Translations under genes and position numbers: made by a program | In this document: positions 1 through 7,833 of the stretch, one piece after another | Numbering within the stretch: the first letter of the stretch is position 1 | How the letters are laid out: every line of letters begins with the position of its first letter | Notes under the pieces: generated by a model | What the model was told of the DNA's origin: nothing | The model's input: the letters and a program-made list of their open reading frames with translations, nothing else | Databases searched by the model: none | DNA from: Balneolia bacterium | GTDB lineage: Bacteria; Bacteroidota; Rhodothermia; Balneolales; Cyclonatronaceae | Reading direction: 5' to 3' | Length of the DNA stretch: 16,252 nucleotides | Assembly (NCBI GenBank): GCA_003566395.1 | Contig: PXDL01000232.1 | Coordinates: 1 to 16,252 of the forward strand

Positions 1-813
1 ATCGGTACTGTTCTTTCCTATGCCAATTTCGAGGTTTACCGAAGGAACAAAGAGCTTCTGATCAGCCGGGGGCTCTTCGAGAAAAAAGAGATTACCATCC
101 CCTACAGCCGCATACAGGCGGTTCGGATTCAGGAAGGCATACTTCGCCAGCCTCTCGGCTACTGCTCGCTTTATGTTGACAGCGCCGGATATGGAGAACA
201 AAGCGGACAGTCAACTACGCTTTTTCCACTTATTAAGAGAAGCCGGGCTGAAGAATTTATCCGAATGATGGTACCCGAGTATAGTCGTGAAATCAGCACT
301 ATAACACCGCCGGGGCGGGCACTGCGACGGTATATTATCCGGACGCTGATTCCGTCCGGCGTACTTATCGGGCTGTTGTACTGGCTGTTTTCGTTCGGCC
401 ACTGGCCGTTGCTTCTCTTGCCAGCCGCAACAGGGCTTGGCTATCTCAGGTTCCGCGCAGCCGCTGCCGGAAATGATGCCGATACCATAACCGTCCGGTA
501 CCGCAATCTGGCCAAAACAACCGCCTTCGTTAAACGCTACCGCATTCAGTCGGCTACCGGCTGGGACAACTGGTTTCAGAGGCGAAGAGGACTTAAAAGC
601 CTGACCATCAACATAGCTTCTTCAGATACCGGTGCATCCTTTAGTGCGCTGGATTTTGAAGCGCCGAAAGTTCTGGATTTTGTGGAATGGGTGGAACCCG
701 GATTCCTCAGCAAGCAAAAGCAGAAAGAGGAAACAGATGCGTCCGGTGAAGATGAAGATCAGGACCGGGATCAAAGCAGCGCGGCCGAACGACTGATCGA
801 TCCCGGATTCTGA
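1..813 (+). CDS. PH domain-containing membrane protein, YdbT-like (5' end outside window)
   Basis: This is an open frame from base 1 to a TGA at 811-813, giving the last 270 residues; the true start lies upstream. Residues about 5-85 of the visible part look like a bacterial PH domain (bPH_2/DUF304), with the typical stretch RGLFEKKEITIPYSRIQAV. Two hydrophobic segments follow (about 117-131 and 133-150), then a second, weaker PH-like stretch (about 150-240) and an acidic, low-complexity tail. Alternating PH domains and paired membrane helices are the architecture of YdbT/YvrC-type proteins, whose exact function is not established. An internal ATG at 265 is not the start, because the conserved domain lies before it. 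The gene ends 11 bases before the convergent SDR gene. Confidence 0.8.
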   Translation: MGTVLSYANFEVYRRNKELLISRGLFEKKEITIPYSRIQAVRIQEGILRQPLGYCSLYVDSAGYGEQSGQSTTLFPLIKRSRAEEFIRMMVPEYSREISTITPPGRALRRYIIRTLIPSGVLIGLLYWLFSFGHWPLLLLPAATGLGYLRFRAAAAGNDADTITVRYRNLAKTTAFVKRYRIQSATGWDNWFQRRRGLKSLTINIASSDTGASFSALDFEAPKVLDFVEWVEPGFLSKQKQKEETDASGEDEDQDRDQSSAAERLIDPGF

Positions 814-824
814 TTTTTACGTTT

Positions 825-1568
825 TCAGAAATCGCGGGTGGAAACTGTTTGTCCGGATTCAAACCGGTCTTCGTTTAGCACGATTTTCATCATCGCGGCT
901 ACTTCTTTCGTGCTGTTGAGCGCGCCCTGTTCAAAGGCATCGATAAAACTTTGTACGTGTTTGAAGTCTTCCGGGCTTTGCTCTCTGATTTCATCCTGCA
1001 TACGGGTATCGGTTCGCCCCGGATTAAATCCGAAAACACGGATTCTTCCCTCCTGTTCCGTTTGGATACAAGCCGTGATCATATCGAGGCCCGCCTTCGT
1101 GCTGCAATAATGGCTCCATCCGTAATACGGATTTCGGGAAGCCCCGCTCGACACATTCAGAATGGTGAGTTCACCGTCAAAGTCCGATGTTCTTTTTATG
1201 AACTCGTGGCATAATAGTCCTGGGGCTACGAAATTCACCTCCAGGTTTTTGCGATAGGTTTCCGTGTCGTGCTTTCCCATCGGCCCGATCGGCTCAAGCA
1301 TACCTGCGTTGTTAACCAGCGCGATGGAGCCTGCATCACCCTGAGAAATATTTGAGAAAATCTCTTCGGTAAGCACAGTGATGGCGTCGGTTCGGGTGAG
1401 ATCAAACGAATAGGTAAAAACATGTGCGCCCCTTTTGGAAAGCTGCTGCATGAGTTCGGAAAGATCGCCCCGTGCTGTAAGGTGGAGGGTTACATCATGC
1501 TCGGCAAGATCGCGGGCAAGCGCCTCGCCTATTCCTCTTGAAGCTCCTGTTATAATATAATGTCTCAT
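825..1568 (-). CDS. Short-chain dehydrogenase/reductase (YueD/sepiapterin reductase-like)
   Basis: A 247-residue cytosolic NAD(P)-dependent oxidoreductase of the classical SDR family. The Rossmann glycine motif TGASRGIG is at residues 7-14, NNAG at 86-89, catalytic serine at 140-141, and the Tyr-x-x-x-Lys pair at Y154 and K158. The NPGRTDTRM stretch (182-190) is the usual loop after the active site. Overall length and the SSGAS...YYGWSHYCSTK arrangement are closest to my memory of the YueD (benzil reductase) and sepiapterin reductase-like subgroup, but the substrate cannot be read from sequence. It begins with ATG and is the last gene of the minus-strand block, 79 bases downstream of the DUF3891 gene. 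Catalytic residues all appear intact. Confidence 0.88.
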   Translation of the reverse strand: MRHYIITGASRGIGEALARDLAEHDVTLHLTARGDLSELMQQLSKRGAHVFTYSFDLTRTDAITVLTEEIFSNISQGDAGSIALVNNAGMLEPIGPMGKHDTETYRKNLEVNFVAPGLLCHEFIKRTSDFDGELTILNVSSGASRNPYYGWSHYCSTKAGLDMITACIQTEQEGRIRVFGFNPGRTDTRMQDEIREQSPEDFKHVQSFIDAFEQGALNSTKEVAAMMKIVLNEDRFESGQTVSTRDF

Positions 1569-1647
1569 GGTGTTTAATTTGAGTGTGAATAATCATCTGC
1601 AATGTAGGGCTATCCTAAATAAGTGTAACTATTACATATTCCGGACT

Positions 1648-2421
1648 TTATGATGCCGGCAACAGCTTCAGCTCAATTGTGCGTTTGTCATTTTCGCCAA
1701 GCTGACTGAACGGCCTGTTTGCGGTGTGAAGCCAGGCTGTACAGGGCCAGGTAAACGTGTCATCGCGGAACGGCCAGGGATCAAGAATAAAGGTCTCGCG
1801 TTCACCTTTAACTTTTTCCATTGTGAAAGATGTCTCTGCCGCCGCCGGTGGCGGTCCGAACGGATTTTCCCGCTCGTGCCCCATGCACATGCGCAGGCTG
1901 AGGTAATCAATAAACAGAACAAAACGATTCATCTCCCGCAAATCGTGGCTTGTGAGCATACCCCGATAAGATGAGTGATTAAGCAGGGCCTGCTCGATTT
2001 TTGCATCGGCCGCCTCCATACTCGTTTTGAATTCATCCAGCTTATTCCGCAGCCCGGCAGAAAGCCCGGCTGCATCATCCTTTCCTGCCAGCGCCATATT
2101 GTGGCGAAGCACCAGCAAACCGGTCAGGGGATTCAGAGTTACGGCATCATTAAATCCACTTTCCCATATACCGAGGTGAGCTTCCTTCGGCATGGCAAGA
2201 AAATCGCAGGGATGTCCGGTATCCGGATCAAGTTTCGGGTTTCCCTCCCAGTCTATCCAGCCGATATCATGTGCGAGGGCCGCCCGCGCCGTAGTTTGGA
2301 ACGGTCCGGAGACCGGAAATTTTTGTATGTCCCATGCATCGGCTAATGCTCCTGTCATTATACTGTGATGCAGTTGTGTGATGCATAAAGCCTGAGCTGA
2401 ATCCAGCTTTCTGATAATCAT
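1648..2421 (-). CDS. DUF3891 family protein
   Basis: A 257-residue protein with the DUF3891 pattern: an N-terminal MIIRKL strand, HH at 18-19, the block HDIGWIDWEGNP at 51-62, a PDTGHPCDF segment and a C-terminal WPF...TW region. There is no signal peptide or membrane segment, so it is probably cytosolic. The family has no assigned function known to me. The spacing of H18/H19, H51-D52, H107 and D172 resembles the metal ligands of HD-type phosphohydrolases, which is an inference. The ATG at 2421 fits the usual family N-terminus; no clear Shine-Dalgarno precedes it. It sits between the alpha/beta hydrolase (76-base gap) and the SDR gene, possibly co-transcribed. Confidence 0.82.
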   Translation of the reverse strand: MIIRKLDSAQALCITQLHHSIMTGALADAWDIQKFPVSGPFQTTARAALAHDIGWIDWEGNPKLDPDTGHPCDFLAMPKEAHLGIWESGFNDAVTLNPLTGLLVLRHNMALAGKDDAAGLSAGLRNKLDEFKTSMEAADAKIEQALLNHSSYRGMLTSHDLREMNRFVLFIDYLSLRMCMGHERENPFGPPPAAAETSFTMEKVKGERETFILDPWPFRDDTFTWPCTAWLHTANRPFSQLGENDKRTIELKLLPAS

Positions 2422-2444
2422 AAATTTGGTCGAAGCTGACTTAC

Positions 2445-2490
2445 TTTTACGACTGATTCTTCAGGGCGCCTTGTACTTAGTCGTTTAAAA
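2445..2490. repeat. Imperfect inverted repeat between two minus-strand genes
   Basis: TTTTACGACT (2445-2454) is mirrored by AGTCGTTTAAAA (2479-2490). ACGACT pairs with AGTCGT over six bases, extended by A/T pairs with a two-base bulge, around a 24-base loop. It lies between the end of the hydrolase gene and the DUF3891 start. It could be a weak transcription end, an RNA processing site or chance; there is no long T-run directly after a GC-rich stem. Confidence 0.3.
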
Positions 2491-2497
2491 AATACTA

Positions 2498-3355
2498 TCA
2501 AAAATGAAGGTCGAAATGTTGCTGCGCAAAATTTATATACGCTTCTGAATAATTGCGTCCGGTTACAATATAACCCTCATTGTGATCTCCTGAAAGCTCA
2601 AGCCACTGTTTAGGGCCGGGAACCGCATCATAAATAGCCTGACCCATAGAGTAAGGAATCAGCGTGTCTTCCCGGCTGTGAGCCACCAGGACTGCGCCTT
2701 CATACGCTTTCACAAACTCCAGTGTGGGTAACTTGATGCGCGCCAAAAGCCCGACCGGATAGATGGGATACGTTTGTCTTGCTATATCAGGCACCGATGT
2801 AAACGTAGATTCGACCGCCACAGCCTTTGCCCCGCGATGAAGGGCGATGTAAGCGGCGATTGGCCCGCCAAGAGAGCGGCCTACCGGCAGAATCATTTCG
2901 GGATCTGCGCCGACCTCATCCACCAGAAAATCCCATGCAGCAAGGCCGTCTTTCAAAATATTCGTTTCATTGGGCCGTCCTTCACTTTTACCGTATCCCT
3001 GATAATCAAAAATAAACACGTTGAACCCCGCCGCGTGATAGGTCTGCATAAGCGAAACGCGGCCGGAAATATTTCCGGCATTACCGTGGCAGAAAAGAAT
3101 GGTTACGGCCTCGTTCAGATCGGCCTCCGGGTTTGCCGGGATGAACCACCCGTGAAGGCTCCGTCCGTTTTCACTCTCAAACCAGACCTCCTCATAACTC
3201 ATGCCCGTCTGTGCAGGGGTTGCAATCATTGCGGATGAAGGCAAAAAAACGAGCCGCTCCTGAAATAAGAAAAGCAGCAGGCCGAGCAGTACGTAAAGAA
3301 CGGCTACGGTGGCAAGAACGGTCAGAATGGATTGCAAAGGTGTTTTTTTGGACAT
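2498..3355 (-). CDS. Membrane-anchored alpha/beta hydrolase (YfhR/BEM46-like)
   Basis: A 285-residue serine hydrolase with one N-terminal membrane segment (about residues 10-31) followed by QERLVFLPS, typical of the YfhR/BEM46 group. The oxyanion block HGNAGN is at 90-95, the nucleophile S161 sits in GRSLGG, the acid is probably D230 (SREDTLIP) and the base H258 (GDHNEGY), so the triad looks complete. The catalytic domain probably faces the periplasm. Substrate is unknown; family members are usually annotated as esterases or lipases. The frame stays open to a GTG at 3377-3379, but I prefer the ATG at 3353-3355 because it gives a normal MSKK-plus-helix N-terminus. It lies 51 bases downstream of lysA, probably in the same transcript. 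Confidence 0.85.
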   Translation of the reverse strand: MSKKTPLQSILTVLATVAVLYVLLGLLLFLFQERLVFLPSSAMIATPAQTGMSYEEVWFESENGRSLHGWFIPANPEADLNEAVTILFCHGNAGNISGRVSLMQTYHAAGFNVFIFDYQGYGKSEGRPNETNILKDGLAAWDFLVDEVGADPEMILPVGRSLGGPIAAYIALHRGAKAVAVESTFTSVPDIARQTYPIYPVGLLARIKLPTLEFVKAYEGAVLVAHSREDTLIPYSMGQAIYDAVPGPKQWLELSGDHNEGYIVTGRNYSEAYINFAQQHFDLHF

Positions 3356-3406
3356 AATTGGATTCTGAGAAGGTATCACCCCGCGGCTAATGCGTCAACT
3401 TTGTTT

Positions 3407-4648
3407 TTAAGGCAGGTTGAAGCCGCAGTCTTCAAGGAACCGGTTCACGGTTTGGCGTGCACTTTTCCCGGGGCGAATGAGCTTTGTGCCCCCTCCTTCG
3501 GTGAGCAGAACTTCTGCAGGAAGCGCTCGCCGGTTATACTGAGAAGCCATCGTCATGCCGTACGCACCGGCATCGCATATGGCCAGTACGTCGTTCATTT
3601 TGGCCTCGGGCATCATTCTGTCAAAAGCCAGAATATCACCGCTTTCACAGATATTTCCGGAAACAGTATAGAGCCTGTCCCCTGCTTCGTTGAAGCTGTT
3701 GAGATTTACCACCCGGTGCCAGGCATCGTAAATGATCGGCCGCATAAGGTGATGCATTCCGGTATCGGTTCCCAGATACGTAGTTTCTATCTGGTCTTTG
3801 ATGGTTTGAACCCGGGTGAGCAGATAACCGGCCTGAGCCACAAACCACCGGCCAGGCTCAAAGTAATAACGAAAGTCTTCGGGGCGGCGCTCAAGGTCTT
3901 TATGCAGCATTGGCGAGGCCAGCTCTGCGAAGCGCTTCATATCAAATGCATTATCGGAATCGCGGTAGGGTGTGGGCATACCACCTCCGAAATTGATAAA
4001 CTCCAGGTCGGGAAACTCCCGGGAGAGTTCGAGCAACACTTTCATAGCCGCAATCAGGTTTTCCGGATCTTTGATGCCGCTGCCTATATGTGCATGGATG
4101 CCGTTAATACGCTTTCCGTAAGTTTTGGCCAGCGCCACCGCTTCACCGATTAGTCCTATCCGGATGCCGAATTTACTCTCCGGGTCGCCCGTGTTTACTT
4201 TTGCATGATGTCCGTCCCCGATGGCGGGGTTGATGCGAATACAGCACGTCTTTGATTCAGGATGCTGGAAGAATCGCTCCAGCCGTTTAATTGAACCGAT
4301 ATTTAATATCACACCTTCCTGAATGGCAGCATCCATCTCTGCATCCGACATGCTGTTTTCGGTGTAAAATATCTCCGTCGGGTTTGTGGTAAAGGATTTG
4401 CTGAGCAACACTTCTTCATAGCTAACAGTATCGAAACCGATGCCTTCAGATCGGATGAGCTGCATAATAAACGGATTGTCATTGGCTTTTATAGCGTAGA
4501 GCCAGTTTACAGGAAGCCCGTTAAATAAGCGAATTACAGCCCGGCACTGCGCTTTTATGCGGGCTTCATTATAAACATACAACGGGGTGCCGAATTCAGA
4601 CGCTGCATCGAGCAGCCTTGCGGCGGAAAGAGTGTAGTCTTCAGACAA
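3407..4648 (-). CDS. lysA: Diaminopimelate decarboxylase
   Basis: This is a PLP-dependent fold-III decarboxylase that converts meso-diaminopimelate to L-lysine, the last step of lysine synthesis. It has 413 residues, near the usual 415-420. The PLP lysine is K54 in AIKAN; HIGSG lies at 187-191, the phosphate-binding GGG at 221-223, EPGR at 264-267, the active-site cysteine C334 in CESGD, and GAYGMTMASQYN at 361-372 near the end. These favour LysA over carboxynorspermidine or ornithine/arginine decarboxylases of the same fold. The start codon is TTG; there is no in-frame ATG between it and an upstream TAA, and the TPLYVYNE strand at 21-28 is in the expected place. It is divergent from the acylase-like gene and leads the minus-strand block. 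Confidence 0.92.
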   Translation of the reverse strand: MSEDYTLSAARLLDAASEFGTPLYVYNEARIKAQCRAVIRLFNGLPVNWLYAIKANDNPFIMQLIRSEGIGFDTVSYEEVLLSKSFTTNPTEIFYTENSMSDAEMDAAIQEGVILNIGSIKRLERFFQHPESKTCCIRINPAIGDGHHAKVNTGDPESKFGIRIGLIGEAVALAKTYGKRINGIHAHIGSGIKDPENLIAAMKVLLELSREFPDLEFINFGGGMPTPYRDSDNAFDMKRFAELASPMLHKDLERRPEDFRYYFEPGRWFVAQAGYLLTRVQTIKDQIETTYLGTDTGMHHLMRPIIYDAWHRVVNLNSFNEAGDRLYTVSGNICESGDILAFDRMMPEAKMNDVLAICDAGAYGMTMASQYNRRALPAEVLLTEGGGTKLIRPGKSARQTVNRFLEDCGFNLP

Positions 4649-4701
4649 AATGGTAAAGTTGGATTCAGTTTAAAGTTGAAAAATGCTTAAGATACGCCCA
4701 T

Positions 4702-4729
4702 ATTTTATTGCTGAGAAGCCTTTTTACAA
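4702..4729 (-). promoter_or_regulatory. Candidate promoter for lysA
   Basis: Read on the minus strand, TTGTAA (4724-4729) and TAAAAT (4702-4707) are separated by 16 bases, a good match to sigma70-type -35 and -10 elements. The first T-T-G also fits the looser -33 element of Bacteroidota. Transcription would start near 4695, about 45 bases before the TTG start codon. No operator repeat is obvious. Confidence 0.4.
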
Positions 4730-4770
4730 CTTACTACGATAGTAACCGGCCCCGGCGGCCTCTAAAGCCG

Positions 4771-4781
4771 TATTTTTGACA
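4771..4781 (+). promoter_or_regulatory. Candidate -7 element for the plus-strand operon
   Basis: TATTTTTG (4771-4778) matches the TAnnTTTG -7 element used by Bacteroidota primary sigma factors and would place the transcription start about 43 bases before the ATG at 4828. The overlapping TTGACA (4776-4781) is a perfect sigma70 -35 box, but no good -10 lies 16-18 bases after it. No convincing -33 TTG box is seen for the first option, so this call is weak. Confidence 0.28.
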
Positions 4782-4827
4782 TTTACGAACCCGGATATTT
4801 TTCCAGTTTTTTTCCGCTGATTTCTTC

Positions 4828-6879
4828 ATGGGCAAAATTTTTGCTACCGCCGTTATCATTCTTCTTGTTGCCGGCGGACTTGTCTTTCTGTTAATTCGCC
4901 TGACTTTGTTCACCGATTTGCCCGGTGAACGCGGAGCACTTTCCGTGGAAGGCCTTCGCGCTACTGTGACCGTTGAGCGCCTTGAAAGCGGACACAGCAG
5001 ACTCAGTGCACAGCATGAAGACGACCTTTGGTTCGGCCTCGGTTTTGTGCATGCCAGGGATCGCCTCTGGCAGCTACAGCGGTATAAATGGGCCGCCGAC
5101 CATGTTTACAGCGCACATTTCGGGGATGTATTTCTTCCGGCCGACCGGTTAAGCGCCCTGCTTACATCACAAAAAGACAGCGTTTCCAACACGTATCCGG
5201 AGCAATTCCGGCGCTACGCCGACGGCATCAATGCTTTCATAAGCCGAACGGGATCGACTTATCCGGTTCAGTTCAGCATTACCCGTTCACAACCCGAGAA
5301 GTGGTCGGCTGAAGATGTACAGAAGATCCTGCTCCTTCAATACTGGTTGTTAGACACGGGGTGGCAGCAGCCTCTGGCAAACGTCATCGCGGCAAACTAT
5401 CTGCCTGAAGGTCTGTTACCCTTCATTTTTGATGAAGAAACCCTGTCTGTAATCCGTGCGATACCTGCATCGCCCGACATGGAAACAGCTTTTTTGGAGC
5501 TGCTTCAGGCCGACGCCCTGCTGCGTGATTTACTTCATGCCCCGCGCGGACTTCCACCGGTTCGCACCCTGGTTTCTGAAAACGGTCAGGCACTGATCAG
5601 TTTTCAATCCGCTGCAGCTTCGCCGGGATTTTGGTACGACATCACCCTGAATACGGAAAACAGTGATGTAGTGCACGCCTTCACCCTGCCCGGAACGCCC
5701 GTGCTCTGGGCAGGGGCCTCCTCCGGCTCTGCCTGGATTTCGGAAATTGATTCCGACCCCGGCGGTTTTATGATTCCGGCTGAGGCAGCAGCTGAACCCG
5801 ATCAGTTTTCAGCATTAATACGAGCGCAAGACGGCTCCGAGCAGCGCTACACCGGAGCCAGGTTTGACTCATTCTTTCGCATGGGAACAGACGAGACGTA
5901 TCCGTTTTTCAGACAGAACCTTCCGGATGCTGAACAACTTACGCATACCGGCAGCGAAATCGCAGGGGGACACCTCGCACGACACACCTTCGATCCTCCT
6001 TTTCGCTCAGCCTTTGAAGAAAGTGCTTTCCCGTCCGGCTCAGAATTCCACAGCGAACTCAATCTGTCTGCACTGCTTTTGTCAGATGAAGGTGATGCCC
6101 GCCACCTCATCAACACCCAACGGCTGGAGCAAGCCCAAAAACTGACAGATATTTTAAACCGGTTTGCCCCCGTGGAGGATTTCCGGACCATACTGGAGTA
6201 TTTATCGAACTGGAACGGAAACTACAGCCGTTATTCGGTTTCGGCTTCTCTGTTAGAAATGAACATGATCGGTATTTCCGAGAACACACTACTGAATTAC
6301 CTGCCGGGAAACAGGTTCAACGAGCTTCAGCGCCTTGGACTTATTGATTACCGGATAGGCGCAAAGCTTATTGAATCGCACCATCAGATTCGCAGCAGAG
6401 ACACGGGCAACTCTCCGGTTAGCGATGAGTTTTTCGGGCGGCGTATGCGAGAAGCCGTATCATCTTTGCGCTCCATGACCGGTGAAGAGCCTTTTACCTG
6501 GCGCTGGGGGTCGATCAACAGCCTTGTTTTCACCGATCCGTTTCTTTGCAACGGAACTTTTTTGTTTGAAGCTCCGTCCAGGCAAGCTTGCCGCCGCATA
6601 GGCACAGGCGGCAGGTTTCCGATTCAGGGACAAAAAGATTTGGCAGCAAGCTCTTTTCTTCAGTTTTATGACGGTCAAATTCGGCCGGTCGCCTTTACAT
6701 CCGGCTATCTTTTTATAGATGAGGACGGAGGCACAACTTCCAGGCTTCTGCCGGGCTACACAACGGATCCTTTTTCCCCCTTTTATCACCAGCAGGTTAA
6801 ACCCGAGCAGGAACGATCTGTGATGCTCACCCTGCCGGATACAAATCCCGCTTCCCGATTCATTCTAAACCCGCGGTAA
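4828..6879 (+). CDS. Penicillin acylase family protein, apparently lacking the catalytic nucleophile
   Basis: A 683-residue protein with an N-terminal membrane anchor (about 5-25) and the penicillin acylase layout. The alpha-subunit hallmark FGLGFVHARDRLWQLQRYKW is at 69-88, followed by LPGTPVLWAG at 287-296 and SAWISEIDSD at 301-310 (where the family has AWG-T...D). WRWGSIN is at 558-564, and the C-terminal LPGYTTDPFSPFYHQQ is at 641-656. Active members are autoprocessed at a Ser-Asn-x-Trp site that starts the beta subunit. Here the equivalent place (about 238-255, APRGLPPVRTLVSENGQ) has no Ser-Asn-x-Trp, and the usual asparagine after PGTPxxxxG is replaced by ASS (297-299). It is also shorter than the usual roughly 750-850 residues. 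The frame is intact, which suggests a pseudoenzyme rather than a decayed gene. It is first in the operon, 5 bases before the kinase. Confidence 0.8.
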   Translation: MGKIFATAVIILLVAGGLVFLLIRLTLFTDLPGERGALSVEGLRATVTVERLESGHSRLSAQHEDDLWFGLGFVHARDRLWQLQRYKWAADHVYSAHFGDVFLPADRLSALLTSQKDSVSNTYPEQFRRYADGINAFISRTGSTYPVQFSITRSQPEKWSAEDVQKILLLQYWLLDTGWQQPLANVIAANYLPEGLLPFIFDEETLSVIRAIPASPDMETAFLELLQADALLRDLLHAPRGLPPVRTLVSENGQALISFQSAAASPGFWYDITLNTENSDVVHAFTLPGTPVLWAGASSGSAWISEIDSDPGGFMIPAEAAAEPDQFSALIRAQDGSEQRYTGARFDSFFRMGTDETYPFFRQNLPDAEQLTHTGSEIAGGHLARHTFDPPFRSAFEESAFPSGSEFHSELNLSALLLSDEGDARHLINTQRLEQAQKLTDILNRFAPVEDFRTILEYLSNWNGNYSRYSVSASLLEMNMIGISENTLLNYLPGNRFNELQRLGLIDYRIGAKLIESHHQIRSRDTGNSPVSDEFFGRRMREAVSSLRSMTGEEPFTWRWGSINSLVFTDPFLCNGTFLFEAPSRQACRRIGTGGRFPIQGQKDLAASSFLQFYDGQIRPVAFTSGYLFIDEDGGTTSRLLPGYTTDPFSPFYHQQVKPEQERSVMLTLPDTNPASRFILNPR

Positions 6880-6884
6880 CCGCC

Positions 6885-7802
6885 ATGAAACGAATACTCG
6901 GCATAGATGCAGGCGGGACGTCATCCGAACTCTGTTATTTCACCAACAACGAAGTTATACGCTTAAAAAACGGTCCGGCCTGTGTTTTTCAGAAGCATGA
7001 GGGAGAGCAGAACCTGGAACACCTGTGCTCACATATACGGACCGAGTTGGGCCGAAATTCTTTAGATGATCCCGACCGGATACGGGCCTCCGTCGCAGGA
7101 TGCGCCTCAGACATTCATGCTGCGCGGGCAAAGGCGGAACTCAGCCGTAACTTCCCCGAAGCCCGGATCGAGGTTTTTTCTGATGTTGCCGCAGCGTTTA
7201 TGGCGGGACACGGCAACCGAAGCGACGGGGCGATGGTCTTAATCTGCGGAACCGGCTCTGTCCTTGCATACGCTTTCGGAGGAAAACTGCATGTCTTGGG
7301 AGGTTATGGTCCCGCCGTGGATGAGTATGGCTCGGCACGGCTCATTACCCGTCAGGCGTTGACGCTTGCGGCCGGGCTTATCGACCGTAATCAATCTGAC
7401 GATCTTCTGTTGAGCAGGACACGTTCGGCCGGACTAAATTGCAGTAGCCGGAACAGCTTTCTGGATTCATTGTATAAGCAGGAGGAGCCGTTTCACAAAC
7501 TGATAGCCCCGATTGTGCTTGATTTGGCTGCATCCGGCCATGTAGGCTGTCTGGAAATTGTATCGCATCATACCAAAGAGCTTGCAGCCGTTGTTGGGTA
7601 TGCCGCGGGAAACATGCAACCGGACGCTGTGCTGGCTCTTCACGGCGGGCTTTTCCGGCATCCTTTTTTCAAAGAAACCTTAACAGCCAAAGTTGCAAAG
7701 CAAAATCCTGATGTGTATATATTAACAGAACTCCCGGATGTAGCACACGCGCTGTGCACGCAGCAGAAATCTGTTCCGCTTCCGTTTTACTCCCAATCCT
7801 GA
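6885..7802 (+). CDS. BadF/BadG-type sugar kinase, probable GlcNAc/MurNAc kinase (MurK-like)
   Basis: A 305-residue ASKHA-fold kinase, probably cytosolic. Phosphate loop 1 is IDAGGTSS (7-14), the candidate catalytic aspartate is D100 in FSDVAAAF, phosphate loop 2 is ICGTGS (120-125), the GGYGPAVDEYGSARL block is at 139-153 and the adenosine-side motif is ALHGGLFRHP (251-260). This is the BadF/BadG/BcrA/BcrD family, in which single-domain proteins of about 300 residues include N-acetylglucosamine kinases and the MurNAc/GlcNAc kinase MurK. I choose the amino-sugar role because the next gene encodes an N-acetylglucosaminidase-amidase fusion. The usual GDEGS is altered to VDEYGS. The ATG lies 5 bases after the preceding stop, so translation is probably coupled. 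Confidence 0.82.
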   Translation: MKRILGIDAGGTSSELCYFTNNEVIRLKNGPACVFQKHEGEQNLEHLCSHIRTELGRNSLDDPDRIRASVAGCASDIHAARAKAELSRNFPEARIEVFSDVAAAFMAGHGNRSDGAMVLICGTGSVLAYAFGGKLHVLGGYGPAVDEYGSARLITRQALTLAAGLIDRNQSDDLLLSRTRSAGLNCSSRNSFLDSLYKQEEPFHKLIAPIVLDLAASGHVGCLEIVSHHTKELAAVVGYAAGNMQPDAVLALHGGLFRHPFFKETLTAKVAKQNPDVYILTELPDVAHALCTQQKSVPLPFYSQS

Positions 7803-7833
7803 ACCTTTCAAACTCACCGCAGATACGCGCTAC

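Noticed and set aside
265..813. A short independent gene starting at the ATG at 265
   Set aside because: The frame is open to base 1 and the PH-domain motif lies before this ATG, so it is an internal methionine.
808..830. TTCTGA/TCAGAA inverted repeat as a bidirectional terminator of the convergent genes
   Set aside because: The stem is only six base pairs with an 11-base loop and overlaps the end of both coding regions; too weak to call.
3356..3379. Upstream GTG start for the alpha/beta hydrolase
   Set aside because: It has no ribosome-binding site and adds eight residues that relatives are not expected to have; the ATG at 3355 is the simpler choice.
3332..4153. Long plus-strand open frame opposite lysA
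   Set aside because: It is antisense to clear LysA motifs and its translation resembles no protein family; it is a shadow of the codon pattern.
5530..5610. A frameshift hiding the missing Ser-Asn-x-Trp motif of the penicillin acylase homologue
   Set aside because: The other two forward frames were read through this stretch and show no such motif, and the conserved blocks on both sides are in one frame.
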